DNA from: Mangrovibacillus cuniculi
GTDB lineage: Bacteria > Bacillota > Bacilli > Bacillales > R1DC41
Direction of reading: 5' to 3'
NCBI RefSeq assembly: GCF_015482585.1
Contig: NZ_CP049742.1
Coordinates: 260,501 to 324,500, forward strand
DNA: 64,000 nt
Part shown: positions 32,297-41,269 of the stretch, one piece after another
Position numbering within the stretch: the first letter of the stretch is position 1
Layout of the letters: each line of letters opens with the position of its first letter
Notes under the pieces: model-generated
The model's input: only the letters and a program-made list of their open reading frames with translations
Databases searched by the model: none
Told to the model about the DNA's origin: nothing
Made by a program: the position numbers and the translations under genes

Positions 32297-32731
32297 TTAT
32301 TCCTCCATATCCATTTGTAATTTTTTTAATAAGGTGTGAAGCTGCTTCCGTTCTTCTTTCGTTAAAGCATCGAACTGTCCTATCTGAAACTCTTCTTGCT
32401 TTGGTACTACTTTTTCAAAAAGCTCTCTACCTTTTTCTGTTAAGGAGATGAACTTTGTTTTCCATTCTTGTGTACGTTGGATAAGTCCTAACTGCTCCAT
32501 TTTTGATAGGAGATGAGTCATATTTCCTTTCGTGACAAGTAATTTATCAGCTAACTCTTGTTGGGATAGTCGGTCAAAAGTTCCTACTTGTACTAACACG
32601 TCAAATTGAGATATTGATAAACCATATTCCTTTAAATAGTGATTGGAATGCTTGACACTTTGTTGATAAAAACGGGAAAGGCGATACCACAGTAATATAC
32701 CTAATCGATCTTCTGATGATTTACGCACCAT
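32297..32731 (-). CDS. mhqR: MarR-family repressor, MhqR-like
   Basis: 144 residues. The winged helix is seen as LSISQFDVLVQVGTFDRLSQ, QELADKLLVTKGNMTHLLSK and MEQLGLIQRTQEWKTKFISL. It heads an operon with MhqO-like and MhqD-like genes, as expected for a repressor of quinone detoxification. No Cys is present, so unlike OhrR or YodB it must sense by ligand binding. A large inverted repeat covers its own promoter (32754-32809); this does not look like the TCGAnnTCGA box of B. subtilis MhqR. Confidence 0.82.
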   Translation of the reverse strand: MVRKSSEDRLGILLWYRLSRFYQQSVKHSNHYLKEYGLSISQFDVLVQVGTFDRLSQQELADKLLVTKGNMTHLLSKMEQLGLIQRTQEWKTKFISLTEKGRELFEKVVPKQEEFQIGQFDALTKEERKQLHTLLKKLQMDMEE

Positions 32732-32753
32732 AAGTGTCCTCCCTTGCTTATAA

Positions 32754-32809
32754 GTTTAATACTAAACTGATTACATTTTCAGTTTAGTATTAAACTGATG
32801 TTTTGTCAA
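32754..32809 (-). promoter_or_regulatory. mhq promoter within a nested inverted-repeat operator
   Basis: Minus strand: TTGACA (32809-32804), 17 bp, TAAACT (32786-32781). Two 17-bp arms, GTTTAATACTAAACTGA (32754-32770) and TCAGTTTAGTATTAAAC (32779-32795), are perfect inverted repeats 8 bp apart. Each arm region is itself a palindrome of the type CAGTTTA-N4-TAAACTG, so there may be two MarR dimer sites, one over the -10 and one downstream. Confidence 0.8.
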
Positions 32810-32884
32810 TGCTCTTGCTCATTTTTCTCTATCTCCACAAATTCATGCTACTATAGAAGAAATACATAAAAGGGAGTGGAGAGT

Positions 32885-33379
32885 ATGTTAGGTCATCATG
32901 AACTAATTAGAGAAAGTGTGTTGGACGCAGTAAAAGGATTAACGAAAGAACAACTGCATTACAAGCCGAAACATGGCGGTTGGTCCATCATAGAAATCAC
33001 AGAGCATATGTACTTAATGGAAATTAATATTGTCGGTATCATGATGCATGTGATGCAAAGTGGAGAAGAGATAGAAGATACGAATGCACAAATTGGGCGT
33101 ACTGTAGATAGATCTTATAAAATAGAAGCACCTGATCAAATGGCTCCAAAAGGAGAATGGGAATCGTATGATGACATTGCTTCTCACTTCTTTGCATCAA
33201 GAGGAGCACTTCAACAATTTTTAGAAACAGTTGACCAAAACTTATTAAGTAAGAGAGGATTCCCTCATCCTGTGTTTGGTTTAATGTCTTTACGACAATG
33301 GGTTGAATTTATTAGTTATCATGAAGAACGTCATTTGAATCAATTAGATGAAGTTTTAGATGAATTAGGCGTAGAATGA
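32885..33379 (+). CDS. DinB-family four-helix protein
   Basis: 164 residues. The DinB fold is seen from KGLTKEQLHYKPKHGGWSII through EITEHMYLMEINIVGIMMHV and the end ISYHEERHLNQL. Three His (TEHMYL, and HEERH) sit where the family binds a metal ion. Bacterial members include bacillithiol transferases and other thiol transferases; which applies here is unknown. ATG at 32885 has AGGGAG eight bases upstream. Divergent from mhqR. Confidence 0.82.
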   Translation: MLGHHELIRESVLDAVKGLTKEQLHYKPKHGGWSIIEITEHMYLMEINIVGIMMHVMQSGEEIEDTNAQIGRTVDRSYKIEAPDQMAPKGEWESYDDIASHFFASRGALQQFLETVDQNLLSKRGFPHPVFGLMSLRQWVEFISYHEERHLNQLDEVLDELGVE

Positions 33380-33457
33380 AATCCTTCATTGCGAACAGAC
33401 ACGTCATCTATTACACTGTTTGTTAGTATGATTTGAGCGGATAGGTGGTGAATAGGA

Positions 33458-34231
33458 ATGAATGAGCAAGAAGCAATCCAACAAGAAACATATGACATAA
33501 TGGAAGTTTGCTTATTGGCAGGGAGAATTATGATTCAAAGCGGAGCGGAAACGTATCGAGTGGAAGACACTATGACTCGAATTGCTTATGCTTACGGAGC
33601 ACGAGAATCGCACTGCTATGTCACGCCAACCGGCATTATCTTTTCTATTGAAAGCTCTGAGCCAACGAAGACTAAGTTAATAAGGATTTCTGAAAGAACT
33701 ATTGATCTCCGGAAAGTAACGCGAGCCAATAGTATTTCGCGTCAGATTACTGCTGGTGAGTTATCGTTAGAACAAGCTTATCGTGCCTTTAAAACGTTAC
33801 AAGGGCAAAATGAAACGTACTCACTTGGTGCTCAAGTGGTTGCTGCAGCTATTTCAAGTGGATGCTTTATGATTATGTTCCGAGGAAGTTGGATTGATTT
33901 CATTCCTGCTGTGTTTGTTGGTGGATTAGGATTCATTGCCTACATTTATTTTCAGCGAATTTTAGAAGTGAAATTTTTCTCTGAGTTTTTAGGTTCCTTT
34001 GTGATTGGATTAGCTTCTTTTGGTCTCGTATCTATTGGTTTAGGAGATCAAATTGATAAAATTATTATTGGATCAGTCATGCCACTCGTACCTGGTTTAC
34101 TCTTAACAAACGCTGTTCGAGATTTGATGGCTGGGCATTTGGTTTCTGGAATATCAAAAGGAGCAGAGGCATTTCTGACCGCATTTGCCATTGGAGCAGG
34201 TATCGCCGTAGTGTTATCATTTTTCGTCTAG
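33458..34231 (+). CDS. Threonine/serine exporter, ThrE N-terminal half (YjjP-like)
   Basis: 257 residues. A cytosolic N-terminal domain (about 1-115) contains LAGRIMIQSGAETYRVEDTM and YVTPTGIIFSIE, the DUF1212 signature, followed by about five membrane helices (for example PAVFVGGLGFIAYIYF and IIIGSVMPLVPGLLLTNAVR). In Corynebacterium ThrE this half is fused to the next; here, as in E. coli YjjP/YjjB, the two are separate. Paired with the next gene 15 bases downstream. Confidence 0.85.
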   Translation: MNEQEAIQQETYDIMEVCLLAGRIMIQSGAETYRVEDTMTRIAYAYGARESHCYVTPTGIIFSIESSEPTKTKLIRISERTIDLRKVTRANSISRQITAGELSLEQAYRAFKTLQGQNETYSLGAQVVAAAISSGCFMIMFRGSWIDFIPAVFVGGLGFIAYIYFQRILEVKFFSEFLGSFVIGLASFGLVSIGLGDQIDKIIIGSVMPLVPGLLLTNAVRDLMAGHLVSGISKGAEAFLTAFAIGAGIAVVLSFFV

Positions 34232-34246
34232 AAAGGAGACGCCAAT

Positions 34247-34684
34247 GTGTTTGCACAATTAGTAACCAGTTTTATCGCAGCCATGGCTTTTGGCGTAATT
34301 TTTAACATCCCAAGAGAATCACTAGTGAAGTGTGGTTTAGTCGGAATGTTAGGATGGATGATTTACTTCGCTATGGTGGAAATGTCGTTTGACTCTGTTC
34401 CTGCAACATTAGCTGCAGCTTTTGTAGTGTCGATCTTAAGTCAGTGGTTTGCGAAGAGATACAGAACGCCAATGATTATCTTCTCTGTAGCGGGGATTAT
34501 CCCTCTTGTTCCAGGTGGAATGGCATACGATGCGATGAGAAATCTAGTAGAAACAGATTACAACCAAGCATTGCAGTTAGCGACAAAAGCATTTATGATT
34601 TCTGGCTCCATCGCTATCGGACTAGTATTCTCGGAAGTATTTAATCAAATCTTAAAGAAAATACCCCGTGTTAGAAGAGGTTGA
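34247..34684 (+). CDS. Threonine/serine exporter, ThrE_2 half (YjjB-like)
   Basis: 145 residues, about four to five membrane helices. AMAFGVIFNIPRESLVKCGL and VGMLGWMIYFAM open the protein and IPLVPGGMAYDAMRNLVETD is the conserved loop of the DUF3815/ThrE_2 domain, echoing the PLVPG loop of the first half. Start is GTG at 34247, eight bases after AAAGGAG; the ATG at 34245 is out of frame. It would form one exporter with the preceding protein. Confidence 0.85.
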   Translation: MFAQLVTSFIAAMAFGVIFNIPRESLVKCGLVGMLGWMIYFAMVEMSFDSVPATLAAAFVVSILSQWFAKRYRTPMIIFSVAGIIPLVPGGMAYDAMRNLVETDYNQALQLATKAFMISGSIAIGLVFSEVFNQILKKIPRVRRG

Positions 34685-34726
34685 AAAATTTATCTATTAA
34701 TTAAAATGGACATATTAATATAACGC

Positions 34727-34762
34727 AAAAAGGTGAATTCGAATTTGAATTCACCTTTTTGC
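34727..34762 (+). terminator. Terminator after the ThrE pair
   Basis: AAAAAGGTGAATTC-GAATTT-GAATTCACCTTTTT, a perfect 14-bp stem. Confidence 0.88.
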
Positions 34763-34813
34763 TACCAAGAATTCAAAGATGTACTTCCCTCAATTTCCAC
34801 TCCACCTAATATT

Positions 34814-34840
34814 GTTGGAGCGGAACCCCTTTGCAGTCAC
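34814..34840 (+). repeat. Remnant of the dispersed mosaic repeat
   Basis: GTTGGAGCGGAACCCCTTTG followed by CAGTCAC joins the left tip (TTGGAGCGGAA) and right tip (TGCAGTCAC) of the element seen at 9.4 and 40.0 kb, with the interior lost. It suggests deletion between the ends. Confidence 0.45.
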
Positions 34841-34957
34841 ATTATATCTACACCCATCGAAGTATTCAAAAAATATAGAAAATACGATATGATACTAACA
34901 TATATTTAGAGAGTCGAAATAAACAGAGCGATTGAATGGACGGAAAGGATGTTGTGA

Positions 34958-36724
34958 ATGAATAAACTTCGAGACACGGTTTGGGGTTATCGATTATCAA
35001 TATTTGTCGCCGTGTTCCTGATGTTAGTAGAACTTGCAGTGGAGCTTGCGCTGCCATTTATATTAAAGAAAATCGTAGACGATGGAATTCAAGTAAGTAA
35101 TATGGATGCGGTAGTTTACTGGGGAGTATGGATGGTTGTGTTGTCAATCTTAGCCTTCTTTTCAGGTGTGACGAACACCTTTTTCTCCGGAAGAGTCAGT
35201 CAAGGAGTATCGTATGACTTGAGAAAAGCACTAATGGAGAAGGTACAGAAATTCTCTTACAGTGATTTACATATGTTTTCCACCTCCAGTTACATTACCC
35301 GTATGACCAACGATGTCACACAAATCGGAAACACATTATTTATGAGTTTGCGTGTAATGCTTCGTGCGCCGCTTCTCATCATCGGTAGCGTCATCATGAG
35401 TTTTATTATTGATCCAGGTTTAACAATTATCTTACTGGCAACTGTTCCAATCATTATCACTTTTTTAATTTTTGTACTAAGAATAGGAAGCAAACAATTC
35501 AAACAAGTTCAACAACGATTAGATGAAGTAAACCGCGTCATCCGTGAAAACTTAATGGGCGTCCGAATTGTTCGTGCATTTATCCGTGCGCCAAAAGAAG
35601 AAAGTCGATTTGGACACGTAAACAGCGAACTAAAAGATGATACTATTCGCGTGTTAAAACTGATGGAAACAATGATGCCAATTCTTCTGTTAGTCATGAA
35701 CACTGCGATTCTACTTCTATTAATCATTGGACGTGAAAAAGTATTAGCGGGACAGACGAACGTCGGAGATATGGTTGCGTTAATGAACTACGCTCTTCGT
35801 GTGTCTTCGGTCTTCTCTATATTCTCGTTTCTCATTATGGCATTCTCACGTGCTAGAGCATCAGCAGGGCGTGTGGCAGAAGTGCTAGATGCAGACGAGA
35901 AGTTACCAGAATTAAAAGAAGGAAGAGTAAATTTACGTCTTACTGCTCCGCCTTCTATCCAATTTGATAAAGTATCTTACGATTATCCTGAATCATCCGA
36001 GTATGCACTAACACAAGTTTCTTTACAGGTGAGACAAGGAGATAAGCTTGCCATCATGGGGGGAACTGGTGCGGGAAAGAGTACACTACTTCAGCTTATT
36101 CCAGGGTTACTGGTACCGACAAATGGGGAAATCCAAATCAATGAAACATCTATTGCGGACCTCTCTATCTCAGAACTTAGAAAAATGATTGGGTACGTCC
36201 CACAAGAATCATTCTTGTTCTCCGGTACTATCCGTGAAAATTTGCTGTGGGGAGCTAGAGAAGTAGACAATCAAACAATGCTAGAAGCGGCTAAAGCTGC
36301 ACAGATTCATGAAACGATTGAAAAGCTTCCTAACGGATACGATACAGTCATTGGACAAAAAGGGATGTCACTGTCTGGAGGACAAAGGCAGCGTCTGTCA
36401 CTAGCTCGAGCGTTAGTGATGAATCCAAAAATATTATTATTAGATGATACAACTAGTGCATTAGATGCTGCTACGGAATCAAAAGTGTGGGAGTCTTTAG
36501 AACAAATGGACAGTACAATGTTATTAATTACACAAAAGGTGAAAACTGCTTCTAAATGTGATTCTATTCTTCTACTAGATCATGGTGAAGTCGTAGCACA
36601 TGGTACACATCAAGAATTGTTAGCGACTTCTACTATTTATCAAGCGATTGTTCAATCTCAACTAGAGGAGGGAGAAACATGGCCATTGTTAACCACGGCA
36701 GAGCAACCGATCGAGCTGAATTAA
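34958..36724 (+). CDS. Heterodimeric ABC exporter subunit 1 (degenerate ATP site side)
   Basis: 588 residues: six membrane helices (about 15-300) then an ATPase domain (about 340-575). Walker A GGTGAGKST and signature LSGGQRQRLSLARAL are intact, but Walker B reads KILLLDDTTSALD, so the catalytic Glu is Asp, and the switch loop has LLITQKV with Gln in place of His. These are the marks of the non-catalytic half of asymmetric exporters such as TmrAB, BmrCD or YfiBC. The next subunit supplies the complementary canonical residues. It has AAAGGATG upstream and a 46-base overlap with the next gene. Confidence 0.9.
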   Translation: MNKLRDTVWGYRLSIFVAVFLMLVELAVELALPFILKKIVDDGIQVSNMDAVVYWGVWMVVLSILAFFSGVTNTFFSGRVSQGVSYDLRKALMEKVQKFSYSDLHMFSTSSYITRMTNDVTQIGNTLFMSLRVMLRAPLLIIGSVIMSFIIDPGLTIILLATVPIIITFLIFVLRIGSKQFKQVQQRLDEVNRVIRENLMGVRIVRAFIRAPKEESRFGHVNSELKDDTIRVLKLMETMMPILLLVMNTAILLLLIIGREKVLAGQTNVGDMVALMNYALRVSSVFSIFSFLIMAFSRARASAGRVAEVLDADEKLPELKEGRVNLRLTAPPSIQFDKVSYDYPESSEYALTQVSLQVRQGDKLAIMGGTGAGKSTLLQLIPGLLVPTNGEIQINETSIADLSISELRKMIGYVPQESFLFSGTIRENLLWGAREVDNQTMLEAAKAAQIHETIEKLPNGYDTVIGQKGMSLSGGQRQRLSLARALVMNPKILLLDDTTSALDAATESKVWESLEQMDSTMLLITQKVKTASKCDSILLLDHGEVVAHGTHQELLATSTIYQAIVQSQLEEGETWPLLTTAEQPIELN

Positions 36725-38457
36725 CGGATCAATGGGGGACGATTAAACGTCTTTCTCGATACCTCTTACATGAACGAAAGAAGATGATTGGGATCGGGCT
36801 GTTGATTTTGGGGAGTACCATTGGATCGGTTGGAGGTCCTTTATTAATCGGGTTTGCGATCGATGACTGGATTGTCAATCAACAAACAGGTACTATTTGG
36901 CCATTGTTAGTTGGATTAGTATCTTTGTTTATTGGTCAGAGTGTGACTTTATGGATTCAGCAGTTTTTGATGATTGATGTAGCACAAAATGCCATTTTTC
37001 GTTTACGAACGGAGCTGTTTCATGCTCTGCAGCAGCTACCAATTCCGTTTTATGATAAAAGACGACATGGAGAGCTCATGAGCCGTGTGACGAATGACGT
37101 CGATCAAATCAGTAACACCTTAAACTCTGCTGTTATCCAAATCGTATCAAGTGTCTTAACATTAGGGACGATTACGGCACTTATGATTTGGTTAAGTCCT
37201 ACGTTGACTGTCATTACGTTGATGATTATTCCATTAATGTTTCTATCAATAAAATGGATTACGAAGCGAACTGGTCCATCTTTTAAAGAAACACAAAAAG
37301 CAGTAGGGGATTTAAACGGCTATATTGAAGAAACGGTAAGTGGGCAAAAGCTCGTAAAGGCGTTTTCTCAAGAAGAAAGAGTGTTAGCTGAATTTGAAGA
37401 AAAAAGCTCGAGACTAAAAAAAGCAGCTTACCGTGCGCAACTATTCTCTGGTGCTATTCCTAAAGTGATGAACTTATTGAACAATGGTAGTTTTGCTTTA
37501 ATTGCTGGTGTTGGGGGATATCTCGCTTTGACAGGGACTCAAGTAACGGTTGGAGTTATTGTAATATTTGTCGAGTATGCAAGACAATTTACACGACCTT
37601 TAAATGATTTGGCAAACCAATTTAATACGTTGTTATCTGCCATTGCGGGAGCGGAGCGTGTTTTTGCCATTATGGATGAGCCGAAAGAAGCTTCTAAAGA
37701 CGGTGCAAAGGATGTTGACTTAACACGAGGTAAAGTGGAGTTTAAGGATATTTCTTTTGGATATGAAGAAGGAGAACGTACAATTAAGGATATTTCTTTT
37801 ACGGCAAACCCTGGGGATACTGTTGCATTTGTTGGACCAACGGGGGCTGGTAAGACGACTGTGACAAATTTATTGGGCCGATTTTATGAACCACAAGAAG
37901 GACAAATATTCATTGATGATATTCCTTTGGATAAAATGACGCTTCATTCTACTAGACAGGCCATGGCATTTGTTTTACAAGATCCGTTTTTATTTGAGGG
38001 AACTATCAGGGAGAATATTCGATATGGTCGTTTGCAAGCTTCGGATGAAGAAGTGATAGAAGCTGCAAAGTTAGCTAATGCACATCGATTTATTAAGAAA
38101 CTACCAAGAGGATATGACACCGTTCTATCGCAAGATGACTCTGGAATAAGTCAAGGTCAAAGACAATTATTATCTATAGCTAGAGCTTTTATTGCTAAGC
38201 CGACAATTTTAATTTTAGATGAGGCAACAAGTAGTATTGATACAATTACGGAAATTTATATTCAAGAAGCGTTAAAGCGCCTGATGGTGGGAAGAACATC
38301 GTTTGTTATTGCTCACCGCTTAAACACCATTAGACAAGCCGATCAGATCATTGTGTTAAAAGATGGTGAAATGATTGAGTCCGGAACGCACACTGAATTA
38401 GTAAGAAGAAGAGGTTTTTACGCAGATTTAGTGGAGAAACAAACCGCTATTAGTTAG
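36679..38457 (+). CDS. Heterodimeric ABC exporter subunit 2 (catalytic ATP site side)
   Basis: 592 residues with six membrane helices and an ATPase domain. Walker A is GPTGAGKTT, Walker B TILILDEATSSID keeps the catalytic Glu, and the switch His is present in FVIAHRLNTI. Its signature is changed to ISQGQRQLLS instead of LSGGQ. Together with subunit 1 this yields one complete and one degenerate ATP site. Substrates of such pairs are usually drugs, lipids or peptides and cannot be fixed here. Start ATG at 36679, inside the end of subunit 1, after GAGGAGGG, so translation is coupled. Confidence 0.9.
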   Translation: MAIVNHGRATDRAELTDQWGTIKRLSRYLLHERKKMIGIGLLILGSTIGSVGGPLLIGFAIDDWIVNQQTGTIWPLLVGLVSLFIGQSVTLWIQQFLMIDVAQNAIFRLRTELFHALQQLPIPFYDKRRHGELMSRVTNDVDQISNTLNSAVIQIVSSVLTLGTITALMIWLSPTLTVITLMIIPLMFLSIKWITKRTGPSFKETQKAVGDLNGYIEETVSGQKLVKAFSQEERVLAEFEEKSSRLKKAAYRAQLFSGAIPKVMNLLNNGSFALIAGVGGYLALTGTQVTVGVIVIFVEYARQFTRPLNDLANQFNTLLSAIAGAERVFAIMDEPKEASKDGAKDVDLTRGKVEFKDISFGYEEGERTIKDISFTANPGDTVAFVGPTGAGKTTVTNLLGRFYEPQEGQIFIDDIPLDKMTLHSTRQAMAFVLQDPFLFEGTIRENIRYGRLQASDEEVIEAAKLANAHRFIKKLPRGYDTVLSQDDSGISQGQRQLLSIARAFIAKPTILILDEATSSIDTITEIYIQEALKRLMVGRTSFVIAHRLNTIRQADQIIVLKDGEMIESGTHTELVRRRGFYADLVEKQTAIS

Positions 38458-38466
38458 TAAATTGGA

Positions 38467-38505
38467 CGAACCCCGAGATGATCATCATCTCGGGGTTCGA
38501 ATTTT
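38467..38505 (+). terminator. Terminator after the ABC exporter
   Basis: CGAACCCCGAGATGAT and ATCATCTCGGGGTTCG form a 16-bp perfect stem followed by AATTTT. Confidence 0.88.
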
Positions 38506-38940
38506 GTGCTTTCCTGTACCGAACATGGAAAGCTTCTGATCGGCAGTCAACGTCATTAGACAGAGACCGGATATATATGCTTGCTTTTAACAGTCATGAT
38601 TGACCTATATAATCGTAGATAAATTTCACTTTTATGCCGCGGTTCATCCTCTACGCTGTGAATGATATGAGCCCTACCTCTCTCACATCTTGACAGCTCC
38701 TAGGCTGATCCAGTTAATTTTCATTTTATGAATCGTTTCGATCTTTAATAGATGATTGTTCAGCGTTAGGACGCCAGTATGACCAATCATAAGCTTTTCT
38801 TAAGCAAGAATACTATCATAACATGTATGTATTCTAGAGTCAAACTTATTTAGTATGCATAGTAAGTACCGTTGCAAATATCGAGTTATTATTATCCAAA
38901 ACTGGCCTTCAGGAATAGGAACTTGTATAATGTTTGATGG
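38506..38940. other. Non-coding stretch with no recognised feature
   Basis: About 430 bp between the ABC exporter terminator and the ppaC leader. No open frame with a ribosome site and no known repeat is seen. TTGACA at 38690 with GTTAAT 17 bp on is a weak promoter-like pair, and TATAAT at 38926 is probably the ppaC -10. It may be decayed coding DNA or hold a small RNA; I cannot support either. Confidence 0.4.
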
Positions 38941-38974
38941 AGTATTGGTATACATACAAAAAGGAGAGATTATA

Positions 38975-39901
38975 ATGGCGAAATCATTAGTTTTTGGACA
39001 TAAAAATCCTGATACAGATACGATCTGTTCAGCAATTGCATATGCAACATTAAAGCAAAAAATCGGAGAAGATGTAGAAGCTGTTCGTCTAGGTGCAGTT
39101 GGACCTGAGACACAATTTGCTTTGGATACTTTCGGAGTAGAAGCGCCTCGTGAAGTGAAAACAGTTGCGAACGAAGTAGAGACAGTTATTTTAGTAGACC
39201 ACAACGAGCGTCAACAAAGTGCAGAAGACATTGCTGACGTACGTGTGACAGAAGTAATCGACCATCACCGAATAGCAAACTTTGAAACTGCTGACCCAGT
39301 TTACTATCGTGCTGAACCAGTTGGATGTACAGCAACAATCTTGAATAAGATTTTTAAAGAAAAAGGTGTAGAAATCGATAAAGCGACAGCTGGCTTAATG
39401 CTATCCGCAATTATTTCTGACTCTTTATTATTTAAATCACCGACTTGCACACAAGAAGATGTGGATGCAGCGAAAGAATTAGCTGCTATTGCAGGCGTTG
39501 ATGCAGAAGAATACGGCTTAGAAATGTTAAAAGCGGGAGCATCTTTATCAGGCAAATCAGCTCGTGATTTAATCACAATTGATGCAAAAGAATTCTCCAT
39601 GGGAAGCTATAAGGTAGAAGTTGCTCAAGTTAACACGGTGGATGTAAACGATGTATTTGCTCTTCGTAAAGATATCGAGAAAGAAATTGCGATTAATTTA
39701 GAAGAAAATGGATTAGACCTTTTCGTATTCGTGGCAACAGATATTCTTTCAAACGACTCAACAATCCTAGCTCTAGGTGCACAAGCGAAGGCAGTGGAAA
39801 CAGCGTTTGAGGTAAAATTAACGGACGATATGGCAATCTTAAAAGGTGTTGTATCACGTAAGAAGCAAATAGTTCCTAACTTAACAGCAGCGTTAAGCTA
39901 A
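38975..39901 (+). CDS. ppaC: Manganese-dependent inorganic pyrophosphatase
   Basis: 309 residues, family II pyrophosphatase of the DHH superfamily. [17 protein letters not shown] supplies His and Asp metal ligands, VILVDHNE and [10 protein letters not shown] the DHH centre, [10 protein letters not shown] follows, and the C-terminal DHHA2 domain ends with [10 protein letters not shown], whose RKKQ binds pyrophosphate. It hydrolyses PPi from biosynthesis in the cytosol. ATG at 38975 follows AAAGGAGAG; the open frame extends upstream to 38855 but without a ribosome site or family similarity. Confidence 0.95.
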   Translation: MAKSLVFGHKNPDTDTICSAIAYATLKQKIGEDVEAVRLGAVGPETQFALDTFGVEAPREVKTVANEVETVILVDHNERQQSAEDIADVRVTEVIDHHRIANFETADPVYYRAEPVGCTATILNKIFKEKGVEIDKATAGLMLSAIISDSLLFKSPTCTQEDVDAAKELAAIAGVDAEEYGLEMLKAGASLSGKSARDLITIDAKEFSMGSYKVEVAQVNTVDVNDVFALRKDIEKEIAINLEENGLDLFVFVATDILSNDSTILALGAQAKAVETAFEVKLTDDMAILKGVVSRKKQIVPNLTAALS

Positions 39902-39924
39902 TAACGCAAGGGGCAAATCTAAAG

Positions 39925-39961
39925 AAGCAGGTGTACTCTTCAAAGAGTGCACCTGCTTTTT
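39925..39961 (+). terminator. Terminator after ppaC
   Basis: AAGCAGGTGTACTCTT-CAA-AGAGTGCACCTGCTTTTT. Confidence 0.9.
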
Positions 39962-40036
39962 ATGTGTAAGAAAAGTATAATATGCTAGGGTAATAAAATT
40001 ATTGCAGAATTTGTGACTTTCCAGAATTAATCTCCG

Positions 40037-40180
40037 GGATTGGAGCGGAAGGGGGCGACTCCTACGGGAAAGGTGGGATACTGAGACCCCACAGGAGCGC
40101 GATCTATCGCGACGAGGAGGCTCAGCATCCCGCCCCGTGGAAAGCGTCCCCCTGCAGCGGAAATCCCTGTGCAGTCACTT
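40037..40180 (+). repeat. Dispersed mosaic repeat, short form
   Basis: 144 bp: GGATTGGAGCGGAAGGGGGC to GACCCCACAGGAGCG, a short middle CGATCTATCGCGACGAGGAG, and GTGGAAAGCGTCCCCCTGCA to CAGTCACTT. GGGATACTGAG pairs with CTCAGCATCCC, and CGCGAT with ATCGCG, so the copy can form a large branched hairpin. It shares both ends with the 9.4-kb form but has a different middle. Confidence 0.85.
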
Positions 40181-40212
40181 AATGGTTTTTCTAAACAATG
40201 ATACCAAGTAAA

Positions 40213-40632
40213 TTAAACTACCTCTAACTCTACTTCAATATTTCCACGAGTTGCCTTCGAGTATGGGCATACACCGTGCGCTTTTTCCACTAGTTCTTTT
40301 GCTTCTGCTTGGTCGACACCATCTACAGAAACTTCTAATTTAACTGCTAAGCCAAAACCGCCGTCTGTATCTTTTCCGATACTAACATGCGCTGTCACTG
40401 TGGAAGTGATTTTCTTTTTCGCTTGCCCAGCAACTAGTTGAAGGGCGCTATCAAAACATGCCGCGTATCCAGCTGCGAAAAGTTGCTCTGGGTTCGTAGC
40501 ACCTTCTTTTTCTGCTCCACCTAACGATTTAGGCATAGATAAAGATAAATCAATGACGTTATCGGATGAAACGACCTTTCCGTTACGTCCACCTTCTGCT
40601 TTTGCTTTTGCTGTATAAAGTACTTGTACCAT
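40213..40632 (-). CDS. ohr: Organic hydroperoxide resistance protein Ohr
   Basis: 139 residues, OsmC/Ohr fold. The two reactive thiols are Cys59 (AAGYAACFDSA) and Cys122 (HGVCPYSKA), spaced as in Ohr, which reduces organic hydroperoxides with lipoyl or dithiol donors. EGATNPEQLFAAGYAACF is the family signature. ATG at 40632 has AAGGAG eight bases upstream; GTG at 40641 overlaps that site. Divergent from ohrR with a shared operator between them. Confidence 0.93.
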   Translation of the reverse strand: MVQVLYTAKAKAEGGRNGKVVSSDNVIDLSLSMPKSLGGAEKEGATNPEQLFAAGYAACFDSALQLVAGQAKKKITSTVTAHVSIGKDTDGGFGLAVKLEVSVDGVDQAEAKELVEKAHGVCPYSKATRGNIEVELEVV

Positions 40633-40698
40633 GTAACTCACTCCTTTGTTTTAAATGAACAATTAAACCATAACACGCAGCAAATTATATTGCAAAAA

Positions 40699-40720
40699 AT
40701 TTAATTGTGCACAATTAAAT
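40699..40720. promoter_or_regulatory. OhrR operator candidate
   Basis: A 22-bp perfect palindrome whose left half is ATTTAATTGTG and right half CACAATTAAAT, in the ohr-ohrR divergent region. The known OhrR box is built of TACAATT/AATTGTA; the AATTGT-ACAATT core fits. A further half site, ACAATTAAA, is near 40660, closer to ohr. Confidence 0.75.
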
Positions 40721-40806
40721 GTTCTTCTATATTCGATTTAGGGCATAATAGGCAAGAAAGCTAGGCAATTCAACAATTTTTCGGTAAGATGATGAAGGTA
40801 GAAAGG

Positions 40807-41268
40807 ATGACCGTTGTGAATAACTCATTATTACTCGAACAGCAGCTATGCTTTCGTTTATATACCGCCTCACGCGAAATAACGAAATTCTATCGTCCGC
40901 TTTTAGAAAAGTTGAATCTTACCTATCCACAGTATTTAGTGATGCTCTATTTGTGGGAAACTAATACAGGTTCTGTAAAAGATATTGGAGAACGATTACA
41001 CTTGGACTCTGGAACGTTAACTCCTATGTTAAAAAGGATGGAACAAAGAAATTTGTTAACGAGAGAGCGCTCTAAAACGGATGAACGAACAGTGATTGTG
41101 AAAATCACACAAGAAGGAACAACTTTAAAAGAGAAGGCTCAAGAGGTACCCGTCAAAATCTTTGAAAAGTTAAACGTAGGAAAAGAAGAATATCTTCAGA
41201 TGCTAAATTTATTAGATACAGTACTAGAACAATTTACAAAAGCAGATTTAGAAGGAAAAGGTGAATAG
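40807..41268 (+). CDS. ohrR: Organic hydroperoxide sensor repressor OhrR (MarR family)
   Basis: 153 residues. The reactive Cys lies at residue 15 in LLLEQQLCFRLYTASREITK if ATG 40807 is the start, exactly as in B. subtilis OhrR, which supports this start over 40789 or GTG 40816. LTYPQYLVMLYLWE, DIGERLHLDSGTLTPMLKRM and RERSKTDERTVIV are the recognition helix and wing. No second Cys is seen, so it is of the one-Cys type that needs a small thiol to form a mixed disulfide. It faces ohr across a palindromic operator. Confidence 0.9.
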   Translation: MTVVNNSLLLEQQLCFRLYTASREITKFYRPLLEKLNLTYPQYLVMLYLWETNTGSVKDIGERLHLDSGTLTPMLKRMEQRNLLTRERSKTDERTVIVKITQEGTTLKEKAQEVPVKIFEKLNVGKEEYLQMLNLLDTVLEQFTKADLEGKGE

Positions 41269-41269
41269 A

